A DNA stretch of 64,000 nucleotides from Pelodera strongyloides (GCA_036852015.1 JAANDG010000043.1:111001-175000); one strand, 5' to 3'; positions 1 to 11,753 are shown, numbered from the stretch's first letter. Notes: generated from the letters alone by a model not told the origin. A program made the numbers and translations.

Positions 1-1513
1 AGAATTCCTTCCTTGGGACTCCTCGCTTTCATCGACGGAAAATGTCGAATGGAACTGGAGAAAGTGACTCCGAAGAGACGAGTATATTAGACACGACTGA
101 GCAAGTTGTTTCATTCATTTAATAATCTGGTTTGTGGTTTGCTAAGTCAATAAAATAATACGCCTTCACTTCAATATCGTCGAGCAATTTGTCATCTGGA
201 ACTCGTCGCCAACTGCTCAGGACCTCTGCGGAACATGTCATGAGCAAACATTGAATCTGTATTTTCACCCCTGAATAAAGGTGCACGTTCTTGAAGCGTA
301 AAATATTTTTTTTTAAATATGGCTCTTTCCAGCTTGGTCAAGAAATCGTGGTTCGGATCACTAACATCATCAATGAGCGTGGAAAGGGATGATACGCATT
401 GTGTGCCCGTACAAGGAAGGACACTAAATGGAATAAAGGCCGAACTCATACGAGCGTTCTTGACAGTCAGTATTTCATACTTACTACCAGTCCTTGCTTT
501 TGTTCCTTATGAAGTATCATCCTGTGTTTCTACACTTCAGATCTAAAGTAAATGAAATGTAAAACGAATTGTTTAGATTCATGAACTATCGCATTCGGTC
601 GTCGGGCAAAATTCTTTTCGGGTGGAGTACAAACGCGGTCCTTCGTATGGTGGCAGTGTGTTTAGCAGAGGAGTGAAAATGAACGTAAGTGCAGTTTTCT
701 AACATTTCTTCCCTGTGTGTATCATTGTATATACTGTAATTAACGCTTCATTGTATGGTAATATTACAGGTCGACATCATTGTCAGCCCTCAACAACTGC
801 CAGGTGAAGCGCCGATGTATGTGGTTCAATTCACTCTGCTCGCTGGTCCAGTGAGACGATTCAAGCGGCTTGTCGACCATCTATCCTCCATACTGCAGAG
901 TTCCACACAACAAAGGTACATACTGTGTAGGTCAGAAAATGCTCACTGTAAATGGTTCAACAGTTGAAGAAACACTAAAGCAACAATATGTCGGAACATA
1001 ATCCAATGGAATTTCAGAGCTGAACGCGCTCAACAGGCAGTTGTCATGGTACGACCACGACGTTTAAGTGATTCCTCTGTGAGTAGCGCATGTAGTGATA
1101 CAGATCAATCTAGTCCACCTTCAATGGTCTGTCATGCGTCAAGTCATAACGTAAGTGATCCCAATTAAACTAGGTGATTTTCATGTGCCTTGTTTGGAAA
1201 CATGTGTTCACCACAGAAAAACGCTACTACATTCTGAGCCTAAACCATGCACTACGTACTGCCTTACCTTTGTATTTATAAGCACAAATGTTTAGGAAAA
1301 AGTGGAGTCAGCAATTCAACTCGAACCACCTTATGATCGTCATTCGAATTCCATGCGCTCCGTTGGGTCTAGTGTTAAAAACAGTGAGTCCTCTATTCTT
1401 ATTGTATTTGTGATCCATATTTGTGATATGTTATGAACTATAAGGAAACACATTTGCCGTTTATTAGCAATTACGTGTATAACTCAATTTGTGTTTTTTT
1501 ATTTGTAGGTTGA
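1..1513 (+). CDS. sad-1: SAD-1/BRSK serine-threonine kinase, C-terminal exons (partial)
   Basis: This is the C-terminal regulatory part of a SAD/BRSK kinase of the AMPK-related family, which controls neuronal polarity and presynaptic organisation. The kinase domain lies upstream of the window. I see exons 1-63, 333-465, 577-684, 770-915, 1018-1150, 1296-1383 and a last piece at 1509-1513 ending in TGA; codon phase is kept at every junction. Family marks are KKSWFG followed by a segment ending GIKAELIRAFLT, then NSFRVEYKRGPS, VDIIVSPQQLPGEAP and YVVQFTLLAGPVRRFKRLVD, all recognisable from the BRSK C-terminal domain. The end is Ser/Pro-rich and finishes SSVKNS. Reading through the donor at 1150 would add only five residues before a stop. 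C. elegans sad-1 is reported to have isoforms with different C-termini, so the exact end here is inferred. Confidence 0.9.
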
Positions 1514-3387
1514 CGGAGCAAAAGGTATGGTTATGTAAAGCTTTTCATTGCACGACCGTCTAATATTTCACTTGTTCAGGCTTTTTCGTCTTTTTGTTTT
1601 AAATTAGTGGATGTGTCATGTGCCTTATCGGCAACATGTATTCACCATTTAAGTTGCTTTCATTACCTTAAAATATTGTTTAAACCTTAAAATATTGTTT
1701 ATTACTCCCTTTTGTGTGCCTTATTTAGTGTTTTGTCATTATCTGATGTAATTCAGCAGATCAGCTGATAGTTCAATGCTTAATAGTAAATGTGAGCGTT
1801 GTTTGCCTTGGTTTATAGATTATGTGCATGCCGTGAAATGGAAAAGAGACGTAAACAGATGTTTTTTTAGCATTTTCTCCTTTACGTGATAAATGTGTTT
1901 CTCGGGATAGGCTTGGGTCTGTAGATAACCGCTTTTATCCTTTGTTGGTCCTTGTGTAACACCTTAATACAGCTGATTTAGGTGCACATCTAAAATCGCC
2001 GGTGCCGCAACGGCGGAATACCACTGCTATAATAGTGGAGACCCGCCAACCACTGTCTAGGTTCTCTTCAAATCCTGGTTGTTCTCTTGTTAGTCCAGAT
2101 CTTTGTCTTGGTACGAACTCAAGTATCAACTCGGAGACAAATTCACCCAAATGGTAAGAATTCACATGCTGCCCCTTCACAACAAATACTGAATTTGTAA
2201 AGTAAAGTAACTTATTTATACTTTCTCTGATAATTATTCTTTTAGTTCTGTGACCCGCGTCTTATCTCCTCACGAGCAGCGAAATTATTCTAATTTTTCT
2301 ATTGTCGGACGCCCAGACCACGTCTAACCAGTAAAATACACGACCAGGACTAGTTTATTCTCGTAATTTTTTTATTGATAAGGTTCTCCCATATAGTTTC
2401 GGTAATAAAGTAAGGGTGAATATCGGCTTATTCCTTCCTACGCACTACTACTATCTCTTTCATACAATTGGATGCTTATATGTCATACACACTCAAACTC
2501 GTCCAGTATTAGTTTATTTATATTTTTGTTAGCTCACCGTTTTGTGTTGTTAGGTACTTGTTTAAAACATAATTGTAGGTTGTTATGATTTCAATTATTT
2601 TAATCCTTTACACGTTGATGTTTTTATTGTCAGTTTTTGGCACAGAATCGTTGTCCAAAACTGTCTGACAATTAGGCACGTAGCGTACATTCAATTATCT
2701 GTTCCTACTAAAATTGTCTTTTTTCCACCTTGTCTTGGGTATTCATCGTATTGCATTGAATTTATTTACTTCGTGGTTTTCAATTTTTCTTCAGTGTGTG
2801 TTTAGATGTAAAACATGGCTCAGAATATAATTATTCAGAAATGCCTCACTTCCGAAATTGTATGAAATCCTAAATCCTAATTTTCGAGCAGTTCGCAGTT
2901 GCCTGTTTACTTTACTAATCACCACATTCGCCCGGGTCAGTCCCATTCTTTAAACTCTAATATCATTATCCCGTAATTTTTATGAAACAGTCACCAAAGA
3001 GACTTTTTTTGGACAAGTTTTCGTCTATTAGTTCGTGTGACCAATCTTTTTTTTTTCTTGAAAAACACGATAGTATGCTATTGTGAATTGAGAACTAGAA
3101 AAGTAGTTTATATAAAATGCGTTTCATTTCCTTCATCCTTTGTGTGTTCTTCCCCATTAGTTTCGTGATGAAAACGTTTTGTCTGGTAAAATCTTTATTT
3201 TACTCTGTCAATTTGTAAGGCACACTTCAGAGCAAGGAAAAAGCATAATTGCAAAGTATTCGATGTGATCATTTCGCTCGAAGAAGAATAAGATGGTCAG
3301 TACTAACAGTAACAATAGTTAGTTAAGAGATCTCTGCACACAGTGGGTCAATTATTATGTGATAAATCGAGTCGTTACGAAGAGGCA
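1514..3387. other. Intergenic region, no gene seen
   Basis: AT-rich spacer between sad-1 and the convergent ET-module gene. It contains a short direct repeat (CCTTAAAATATTGTTT twice near 1668-1700). I see no splice-consistent open frame; the short frame at 1935-2180 on the minus strand has no splice sites or recognisable motif. Confidence 0.5.
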
Positions 3388-4281
3388 TTAATAATAGTCC
3401 GCACTAGCCATAACATATAGAAAAATAATACAAATCATCGCAACCAACATCAAGCTCTCCGTAATATTTGCCGTGTTGCAGTAGTCGTTGAAACAAGTGC
3501 ACTAAAATCATTTTCATCTTGGAAACATTATGATGTAGCAATAAATCACTTACCATTAGACGATGTCTGTATGTCCGCCTGTGGTCACGAGCTTTTTTTA
3601 TATATGCACCATTGTCAGTCGTCAGAGTTGGACATTGCCCCAACGTTGATTTGTGTTGTTTAATCGAAAAAGAGAAACACCACTTACCTTTACAACTCTT
3701 GCTCCAAACATATTGTACTGCTCACACATATCTGCTCCTCCGAACGGAATAATGGAACATCCGCGTATCATTGAGACAATATGGTTTTCTCCGTCGTAGA
3801 AGTTACCCACTGTAATGTTGCCCAGTTAATACGATATCCGCAAAATAGGCAGTAAAATCACTATTTCAATACCCGTACAAGCAAAAATAGAAACAATTGA
3901 CTCACTTTTATCGACACCTCCATTGTACACAGCAATCTTCACGCACCCAAATAACCCATACTGACAAGAGGTTGCGGTGTACTTGCATTCGGAGCCCTAG
4001 AACACATAGGGTTTCCCATAAATGAATAACAACAACTAGGTACCAAATTCGGTTCTAAACATTAAAATTCAAGAAATTAGTTTAAGAAATTGATCTCAAA
4101 ATGCAACTAAGAAATTTCAATATTTCAAACGTAATATTAGAAATTAATTATTTTTACCAACAAAAAAGAGACGCACCTGTGAACTTGTGCATTCATAGCA
4201 CGTTATTCCAGAAGATAAGTGGAAATTGGAGATGAAGAATATGACCGATAGGACAACATTTAATGTGTGGCAAAAATTCAT
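3388..4281 (-). CDS. ET-module (Ly6/uPAR-like) small membrane protein
   Basis: A complete four-exon gene of 143 residues: exons 4281-4177, 3996-3906, 3809-3688 and 3501-3388, all junctions in phase. It starts with a signal peptide (MNFCHTLNVVLSVIFFIS). The mature part opens with GITCYECTSS and has spaced cysteines (GSECKYT, CQYGLFGC, RGCSII, DMCEQYN). It closes with CTCFNDYCN, the C-x-C...C-N ending typical of ET-module and Ly6-like three-finger folds. A hydrophobic tail of about 20 residues follows (ITESLMLVAMICIIFLYVM), so a GPI signal or a single membrane span is likely. ET modules are a nematode family, largely uncharacterised; exact function is unknown. The intron between exons 3 and 4 holds other AG sites, but only this join restores the CTCF motif in frame. 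Confidence 0.75.
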
Positions 4282-4286
4282 GCTTC

Positions 4287-4495
4287 ATGTATAATTATAC
4301 CCGTAATATCGACGATAATTAACAGTTGTGACGAGAAGGAGATCAACAGTTTTTCTGGCCTGAAATCGAAAGGCGATGTATATAACTACCACCAGTAGTG
4401 TGGGGTGTGGATCATGTAAAAACTGTGATTTATTGAAACACATGTTGCAGTAACTGAGCGAAATCATGTGCGCCAAACCACCGACTTCCTGGAAT
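4287..4495 (-). other. Possible exon related to the ET-module gene
   Basis: A TTTTATTCCAG acceptor precedes an open frame that includes SYCNMCFNKSQFLHDP followed by a hydrophobic run (TLLVVVIYIAF) and ends at TGA, five bases before the ATG of the ET-module gene. A Cys-rich motif followed by a hydrophobic tail resembles the ending of that gene, so this may be the last exon of a decayed neighbour. I found no upstream exons to join to it. Confidence 0.25.
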
Positions 4496-5046
4496 AAAAT
4501 GGACTTTTTCTTACAAATGCACATTCAAAAAATAGGAAACAAAATAGTTATTTAAATGATGACACGGGATTTGAATATATGGTTATACGAGTTGGTGTCA
4601 GTTTTCCGAATTGAAGCCTGGAATCGATGAATGTTATTCGTATTCATATGAATCACTGATTCCTATTGCCTTTCGGCATTCCTTAACAATAGAAAACGTT
4701 GTTTGCGCATTGGAATAGCATCCGGACCTCACGCCTTGCGAATTGATACTCACTCAGTCAACAAATAATACAAAGTCACACTTATTAAGAATGGTCTTGG
4801 TGATCATAGCAGTCACCGTTTGACAATTGTCTGAAATAAATCTTTAACAAAATACAACAACTGGGTGGCAATGAAACTAATAGAGTCGGAATATTCATTG
4901 ATTTATATGTAGGGTCGTTAGACCCGAGCACACACAGTATATACCTGTTCGAAGAACTTTCAACGCACCTTCATGCTGTCTACTTATCAAGTCTGTACGG
5001 ATTCGTACTGGTGGTTTTTCATTACGATCTGTAATGTTCCTACACT

Positions 5047-5471
5047 CACCTTTTTGAATGCTTTCTATTGATAGTATGGCCGAAAACCTTCACAATGCGA
5101 AAATTACCTAAAATTACATTTTCTCCCCGAGGTAGGAGAGCTTGCTCAAAAAGCTAAACTACCTCGAATTTATAAAACAATTGGAGTACCGCAGCCTAGC
5201 TAAATGGGAAATAGCCTGACAGGGTTGGAGGTGCATATATTGTTGTGAAAGACAGAGGATGCTAAAAGGGCCCTGTATCTTCTAGCGTCTCTAGCCCTGC
5301 TACGCTATTTCCCACTTACCACGGCTGCGGTACTCCAATTGTTTTATAAATTCGAGGTAGTTTAGCTTTTTGACCAAGCTCTCCTACTTCGGGGAGCAAA
5401 GAAAATTTACTGCAATTTTCGCATTTTGACCGTCATAGGTCATACTATCAATATAAAGTATGAAAAAGGTG
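5047..5471. mobile_element. Foldback/MITE-like element with about 168-bp inverted repeats
   Basis: The arms at 5047-5215 and 5304-5471 are imperfect reverse complements of each other. The best-matched core is ACTACCTCGAATTTATAAAA through CAATTGGAGTACCGCAGCC. The outer tips read CACCTTTTT and AAAAAGGTG. The centre, about 90 bp, is unrelated and has no coding capacity. This is the structure of a non-autonomous foldback DNA element. I could not identify a clear target-site duplication. Confidence 0.75.
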
Positions 5472-5657
5472 CAATTCGAGGTGAACCGATCCCTTTAAAC
5501 GCTAAGTAGCTCCAATGTTTCCATGATATCGACTATTCTAATCATGAACAGATAACCTGTCAACAATGAGTGATCACAAAAAATACCACTCACAGACTTT
5601 CACTAAATTCCCCTAATGGTCGAACATCGCGATCTGGGTAGCTCTTTTTGGTTTTTA

Positions 5658-5745
5658 ACATTTGTGTTTTCACCAGACTGGATTATTCAAGTGATTGATA
5701 TTTATCAATAATGTGCGGAATATGCCAAGACACGAAACAATCTAT
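5658..5745 (+). promoter_or_regulatory. Upstream block shared with the paralogue at 12024
   Basis: This block, containing TGTGTTTTCA, TTATTCA, GTGATT, TGATA and CAATAATGTGCGGAA, is also found in order at 11754-11845, upstream of the paralogous gene. The rest of the 5' flank is less alike, which suggests a retained upstream control region or shared ancestry. Confidence 0.45.
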
Positions 5746-5928
5746 CACCACAACAATGGAACCCGTAAGTCTCTTTCTTGTATCCCACATGCTTGATTTT
5801 AGTCAAAGGAATTTTGTTTTCAGTACATATATCAATAGTATCGACGAGTGTTAATATTGTTCATAGAATGACCTTCATACATATATCACAGGGAGTTATG
5901 TAAAGTAACGGCTCTCACTGAAGAGGCA

Positions 5929-5934
5929 TATAAA
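5929..5934 (+). promoter_or_regulatory. TATA box of secreted-protein gene 1
   Basis: TATAAA lies 46-51 bases before the start codon. The two related genes have TATTTAA (11974-11980) and TATATAAA (minus strand, 9746-9739) at almost the same distance, so this looks like a conserved core promoter with a very short leader. Confidence 0.6.
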
Positions 5935-5979
5935 CTCATCAAGTTGCACAGCTCCAAGCATAAGCAAACAACTTGCAAC

Positions 5980-6818
5980 ATGATCAAGGCGCTATTCTTC
6001 TGTGGTATTCTTTCTCTGGTACAGTTCATTTGAATTATTGAACTACTAACGTCACTCAGTGACCTGTATAATATGGTGCAGATTGATATATAAGATACAA
6101 TGTTTACAATTCAACACATCTCCGCTGAACAAACTTCTGGGAAGTTATCGTAAAAAAATTAAATAACATCTAATATTTGTGCTCTGAAGGTAGCTGCTGA
6201 GGACATCAGTGTTAGAGTTCACGAAAGCCATGCTATGGAACAAATTCGAAACTATATTTCGTCCCACATGGACCGCATCGGACCCGTGGCCAACGCGGTT
6301 GCAGGAATCTTCAATGGAAATGCGCAGATTTTATTCAACGAGCAATTTGACGGAATTATGTGAGTCCACAATATTAGAATTTACCCTTTGTTGTACTAAA
6401 ATCGAGGACTGCGATGACTAATACTCCATTCAAAATGTTTGTCAATTCCAGCCTCCACACCTCATATCAGTGCACTGACATTTATGGAAACTGGAAGAAA
6501 TATGAGAATGTGATCAAACAAAATGGATTCGCTATGGACCTGATCCGTCGTTTCATCGCTGACGCTGACAATCTTGCAAGGGTATGTATATGTATTGTAA
6601 TTCTTACCTCTTGCTATGTGGATTATATGTATTGCAATCCTTACCGTGGTTGTTGAAACTTACCTCTACTTGCTCAGCTTCTATCGGTTTGAGACATTGG
6701 TATCCTAGTGTATAAAAATAGCTTGCAGGAAACGGACGTGACTGTGACTGTCGGCTGCGGTGGATTCCAAAAGGATTTGACGTGGGAACAAATCAGGGAA
6801 TATCTGAACTCGGCTTAA
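5980..6818 (+). CDS. Small secreted two-cysteine protein, family copy 1
   Basis: Four exons (5980-6018, 6190-6359, 6452-6581, 6729-6818) give a 142-residue protein with all phases consistent. The first exon plus the start of the second encode a signal peptide (MIKALFFCGILSLVAA). The mature protein begins near EDISVRVHESHA, is mostly predicted helical (EQIRNYISSHMDRIGPVANA), and has two cysteines, one in SYQCTDIYGNW and one in VTVGCGGFQ, which could form one disulphide. It ends TWEQIREYLNSA. I do not recognise the family and assign no function. A TATA box lies about 48 bases upstream and a poly-A signal AATAAA at 6830-6835. Exon 2 to exon 3, including the intron, is almost identical to the copy at 12267-12658. 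Confidence 0.8.
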
Positions 6819-7089
6819 ATGATACTGCTAATAAAGTCTTACTGTACTAAAAATTTCATGAGCAACTGTGAATAAAGTACACTACATCGAGATGAATACA
6901 CGAATTTCAAGTTTACACGAATAAGATAATACAAATAATTTACCTCTCTTTCTCAAGCTACAAAGACTGAACAGGAAATAATAAATAAACCTAATGAAAT
7001 CTAATTAGTAAGACCTTGAACATAATAAATGTATTAAAAAGTTTGAATCAAACTCTACAACACCTGAATAGGAAGCAATGTGAATACCA

Positions 7090-7430
7090 CTTTATTCAGA
7101 CATACAATTGTCACACAAAGACTTAAGCATGTAGAATCCAGGGTCCCGTTTGCTCTCGAAGTCGGGTATCTTCATTTTTAGCTCCAATCCAAGACGGTGT
7201 CTCTTAGCCGATGTGTCCCATAGAGTGAAGTAGACGGTAGAAGACGGCACAGAAGATAATACATAGCGAAAGGTCCGTCCTAATAAGGCTAGGCAAGGGG
7301 AGCGCCTTAACTTTATTCCCGACGCCGTGGCATGTTTGCAAGATGGTAGCACTGGACGTGATTCGAACCCGGGTCGTATGGGTGAGAGACGAGAACTTTG
7401 CCAGTGAGCCACGACGCGCCTTGAATGAAC
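7090..7430 (-). repeat. tRNA-derived SINE-like repeat
   Basis: On the minus strand there is an A-box-like TGGCTCACTGG (7411-7401) and a B-box-like GGGTTCGAATCA (7371-7360) at tRNA-like spacing, but no paired acceptor or T stem, so it is not a functional tRNA. The downstream part runs about 270 bases and ends near an AATAAA (about 7096). This is what a tRNA-derived SINE looks like. The open frame across it is incidental. Confidence 0.45.
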
Positions 7431-8392
7431 TTTATGGCTGACAGACGTACAGTGGTTGACATCACTGTTATCTACATGACAGCAGTACACCCCCACAATT
7501 ATATGGAACGTATGTTAAGTGTCCTAAATGAGCGTTCTCCGAGAAGACTGATAAACGCAGGATGTACTACCAAGGTAATTATGTCAAAGTAAAATCAGCA
7601 AACTTCCCTTGTTCCCCGGAACACAGCAGTATTGTGATAATCCTTAAGCTGGACGCTGCCTGGCGACGCTGAGAATACCTGAAATCGTGTGCTCATGGGA
7701 GCTTGAGATGAGTGTTCGAGGTCTAGGGTTGTGGGATTCACGGACCCTACCAAAGTGCATGCTCTACGCAAGTGATATGAGAGCAGTCGGTGTGTCGGGT
7801 GCTTCCGGAAGATAATCATGGACTTTCACCGTTTTTTAATCATGTGACTTTCGCCGTTTTTTCTTAAGGAAAAACGTATAACTCTTGTTTGAATATTTGA
7901 ATATTTATTATACTCATTAAAAGAACGCAACGCCGTGAGAGACGATGAAAAAGAAAAATCAAAGATGATATATGTAGATACTTGGATATAATTTGCACCA
8001 ACAGTATATAGATTGTAATTCCACAAGAGTTAACAAAGAAAACGATGTTGATAGTGAATCAAAGAATTTGGTCCCACAGCCAACCCGCATTTTGTATTTT
8101 TAATATTGTTGTAATAAATTGTTGTAATAAATTTGATTTGAACCCTTGCTAATTTTTCATACTCTATCAGAATGTGGCTTTAATGAACATGGCACATTTT
8201 TTTTATTAGCTTCCAAAGAAAGAATATGCATTTAAAAAGTGTATCGTGAAGTGATCCGGGCCAAATTAGTTTTGTTTACAAGTTTCTTATGCGATAACTG
8301 ATGTTTGCACAGCAATTGAGATGTTTGTTTTCTTCTGTCGATATCAGTGCCATACCCAATAAAGAAGTTACCAAGTCGTAGAACAAGCATTT
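7431..8392. other. Intergenic region with possible repeat remnants
   Basis: It holds a somewhat GC-richer block at about 7600-7820 with no motif I can name, a short tandem repeat (ATTGTTGTAATAA twice, 8105-8130), and the 3' flank of the minus-strand secreted-protein gene. Bases 8210-8400 are copied at 20185-20370 beyond the satellite array. Confidence 0.4.
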
Positions 8393-8408
8393 ATTAGTTC
8401 AATGGAAG

Positions 8409-9698
8409 TTAAAGAGAGTTTACATAATTCTTTAGCTGGTCCCAAGTGAAGACCTTCTCGTATCCTCGGCAGCCGATTGTCAGGGTTTTAGCCGGCTAAA
8501 TTAGTACTTGTTTTTGTTTGGGAAGAAAGCACAGTAACAAAAACCATTTTTCAACGACAGTGTGTATTTTGGTTTGCGTACTGAATTTTGATTTCATGTC
8601 GCATATTAAAGTGCCCATACCCACAAAAAAATTATGAAAACAAATAATAATACATGCAAATATATTACATATTCCATCCATCCATAACTGTTTGGAGTAT
8701 TCAACCATCCCAAACTGTCAGTGTCTGCCACGGCCTTCTTAAGCTGATACTTCGCGTTTTCATCATTTTTGACCAAATTTTCATATTTACTCCAGTTCGC
8801 GTACACTTCATCACAATTTGATTGTGTTTGGAAGCTGCAATTTTTCAAAAATTTAGCTAGTTCCTTGTAAGGTGATTTACCAATGCTCAATGAACAAACA
8901 GCTCGCGATAGTTTGTATCAAGTCGTTTTTTTGCTGAAAACAATCTCGGGAAATTGGGCACTCTTTGCAAGCGACTGTCTGAAAATGGGATGCCGTAACT
9001 CACGAGGGTACAACAGGAACACGCTACCGTCAAGCACGACGAAGCATTTCGAAAAATTGACCACTTGGATTATAAAGTTCAAGTAAGCTTCAAACGTTTG
9101 TGCCATGACCATCTATTCTGCGAATATAATTATACAAATGGATTCTCTCGGCGCACAGGTTCCCGGAGTTCACAACGAATGTTATTGCGATTCTATTCGC
9201 CAGAAGATATAATTAAACTCCAAGTTTCTTAAACTCACCCAATGCCATCAAATCCTCCATCGGATGTAATGTACATGATACCCTTTCCTCTAAAATAGGA
9301 AATGACAACTTTTCCCAGCCCTTGCAAATAGTCTTTGTGCATGGAATAATAATTTCGAATTTGACCAGCCGCATATCTATCACTAATTGCGATTGTGAAT
9401 TCTTCAGCAGAAACCTGAAAAGCCACAGTAGAACGATAGTGCAACAAAATATGTTTCTCCTAATTGAACCGCACCAATCTAATTTTCACAACTCCAATTA
9501 TAAACAGATGCAAATACAAACGACAGTTTCAAATTTAAGACAAGCAGCGGAACTATGCTCGTAATATTATTTTGTTTTTGTTTTTGATTTGGGCAAGATG
9601 CTATTGTTTTTGCGACTCTGATGAATGTAACAGAGTTTAGCAGTAAAAAGCATACTTACCAGTGAGATGAGACCGCAGATTAGTACAATTCTCTTCAT
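8409..9698 (-). CDS. Small secreted protein, diverged family copy 2 (damaged exon 3 donor)
   Basis: This is a diverged paralogue of the genes at 5980 and 12024, on the opposite strand. Exons are 9698-9660 (MKRIVLICGLISL, the same 13 codons long as in the relatives), 9414-9239 (VSAEEFTIAISDRYA, AGQIRNYYSMHK), 8834-8705 (SNCDEVYANWSKYENL) and 8495-8409 (TLTIGCRGYEKVFTWDQL). The pattern of exon phases and both cysteines is kept. The donor expected after exon 3 reads TGG then TTGAAT where the relatives have AGG then GTATGT, so the GT is missing. The next in-phase donor, TGG then GTATGG at 8621/8620, would insert 28 mostly hydrophobic residues; reading on gives a stop soon after. The gene is therefore a pseudogene or encodes a longer, perhaps membrane-bound, form. 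TATATAAA lies at 9746-9739. Confidence 0.6.
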
Positions 9699-10386
9699 AG
9701 TGAGCATGGTTAGCTTGATCTTTGTGTCCGCAAACGTCTTTATATACCATACGATTTCAATACTACAACATGTATTGATATTGAAATCCATCGGCAAAAG
9801 CGTTAAAAATTACATGATGTCTGGGTATTAAAACCAGAATACTTATTTGAATAATACTTTCTGCAATTCACTCAATCATAAAGAAGGAAAAGGCATTCAT
9901 TCAAAGGGCACCCGGGACGTTGTTGCTAAGCATAAATAATGCTCTATCATTAACAATGTATTTATTGACATTTTATTCCAATGCAGACATTTGGGCCTAT
10001 TATTCATTTACTAGAAATACATTGAAACAGAAAACGAGAATAACCATGATAGCATTTGTAAAAGCCGCCTTTCCCAAACCAACACTAAAAGGACAACACC
10101 ACTCAACCTAAACCAACATGTTACATCAATATGTGTGGCGCATCAGCTAGCAACTGAATGTGTAGTCGTAGTAGTAGTAATGCATCAATTGCTTGCCATA
10201 TAGCATTATAATTTATTAGAGAAAAGCAGCATAATATTCTTTGTGCTTTGGCTGGAAGAAGTAATGTCTTTCTTGCTGAATAAATGAATATCTCTTTAGT
10301 GCGGGAACACTATGTGAAAAATCGGTACATATACACAGAGTAAAGGTTGAGTTAAACCTTTAAAACTTAACAGTAAGACGTTTAGC

Positions 10387-10665
10387 TTATCTCTCGATCA
10401 CAAGATGTCCATGATAGAGGTTATTTTGTCCATGACAGATCAACGGGTTAAATACAAACATAAGATGACATATGATTCTTACATCATAACCTATATTAAT
10501 TAAGCATACATTCCAGAGCCATCGAGTGGTGCAGTATAAAAGGCGAATGAGAGACAACCAGAGGTCTTCCGAAAGCTGCCGCTCTATCAAATTTGCTATC
10601 TATACTTTTTTTGAATAAATCTATATATTATTCTTGTTGTCCTTGCACAACACCTTTCTGGTAGC
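10387..10665 (+). mobile_element. Possible solo LTR or LTR-retrotransposon remnant
   Basis: There is a TATAAAAG box at 10535-10542 and a polyadenylation-like AATAAAT near 10614. CTTGTTGTCCTTGCACAACA is followed by TGGTAGCAGCGAGTGG (about 10660), which resembles a primer-binding site next to an LTR. No gag or pol frame follows, and I could not define the left end or a second LTR. Confidence 0.3.
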
Positions 10666-10954
10666 AGCGAGTGGTTACCGTGGACTTAGCACAAGGTCGC
10701 GAGTACGAAGTAGTCATTCTTCTCACAACAAGAACCTCCACAGAAGGCGCAAGCCCTTCATCAGTTCGAGCAAGCTGCATGTTTATTGTAAAAAATTAAC
10801 TATTGTAAAAGGCAAAAGAGGAAGTATGGTCACGACAAATGGAGTTCGCCACTCAAATTGTACGGCTGTTTACTGATTGCTATGGATTTTGGTAGGTTAG
10901 TTAGGTAGTTCCAAACCTTGTCGAACTACTACACTCGCACTTCCGTTGATTTGT

Positions 10955-10993
10955 CATTTTACTTTGTACAGTTATTTTGTACAAAGTAAAATG
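10955..10993. repeat. Perfect 16-bp hairpin
   Basis: CATTTTACTTTGTACA (10955-10970) and its exact reverse complement (10978-10993) are separated by a seven-base loop. The function is unknown; it could be the tip of a decayed inverted-repeat element. Confidence 0.6.
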
Positions 10994-11084
10994 TCTCCTT
11001 TTCGCTATGTTTGTCTGATTTTTATGGATTGCAACGGGCAGTTTATAACATTGTCAATGTACACATAAACAAGACGTTCTGAAG

Positions 11085-11235
11085 TCGCATAACAAACGCT
11101 TGTTAGTTGGACGGCAGTTAAAGAGCCTTTATATAAGTTCTTGGCAGGGCCCCCCTTTTTTGGGGAACTAAATACGTCACATTTATAAAAAAAACTAAAG
11201 TCAGTGTGTTTTGAGCCGATGTTTTGATGCAGCAA
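11085..11235 (-). pseudogene. Decayed last exon of the secreted-protein family
   Basis: On the minus strand this stretch resembles the last exon and 3' flank of the gene at 8409-9698, including the CTCTTTAACT stop region and the AAC(A)AAGC flank, but the reading frame is disrupted and the cysteine motif is not intact. It is best explained as an old duplicate. Confidence 0.35.
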
Positions 11236-11342
11236 AAAACTATGGTCATTTCAGAGCCGTGTCATTTCAAGTAATGATATGGACGTCAGAAGACTTTTTT
11301 GTGAGTTGTGTTTGGACTCTTTGTTATGCGGGAATAATTAGG

Positions 11343-11379
11343 ATTTTTATTTGCCACCGAAACGTTGGCAAATAAAAAT
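11343..11379. repeat. Perfect 14-bp hairpin
   Basis: ATTTTTATTTGCCA (11343-11356) and its exact reverse complement (11366-11379) flank a nine-base loop, CCGAAACGT. It lies between two members of the secreted-protein cluster, and its role is unknown. Confidence 0.6.
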
Positions 11380-11753
11380 GTGTTAAACGCATTTGTTTTG
11401 TGGTTGGAATTCGAAAGCTCACAAGAAACTTACTTATACTCAATAGGTCAAGGATCATTTGTATTGTTAATCTTAGATGTTGTTGGGGAAAATTTACATG
11501 TGCCATTGATGCCGATATACTACCAATAAATTCAACGAGAAATCAATGTACTAACAAATTGCGGCTTTCAATATCAGGTCTCCTCGAATTTGTAGTTCAT
11601 CGATCGGCCTTGATTACTTTAAAAGTAAGAAATCTTAGATTCAAGTGACACCGTTTGTTAAAAGCACAAGCCGGCAAGCTCAATATCCTTCACTGCATGG
11701 ACTCAATAAAACAGTTCAGCCTTTCCAATGAATACCTACTCGTCGACCCTATG

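Noticed and set aside
6209..6656. Frames beginning MLEFTKAMLWNK and MTNTPFKMFVNS, and their twins at 12286-12673
   Set aside because: They overlap the secreted-protein exons in other frames or read through introns; their duplication only reflects the duplicated gene.
7354..7420. Functional tRNA gene
   Set aside because: A-box and B-box-like sequences are present but the acceptor and T stems do not pair.
7092..7496. 134-codon minus-strand frame
   Set aside because: It runs through a tRNA-like A box and B box and has no splice signals or protein motif; better explained as a SINE-like repeat.
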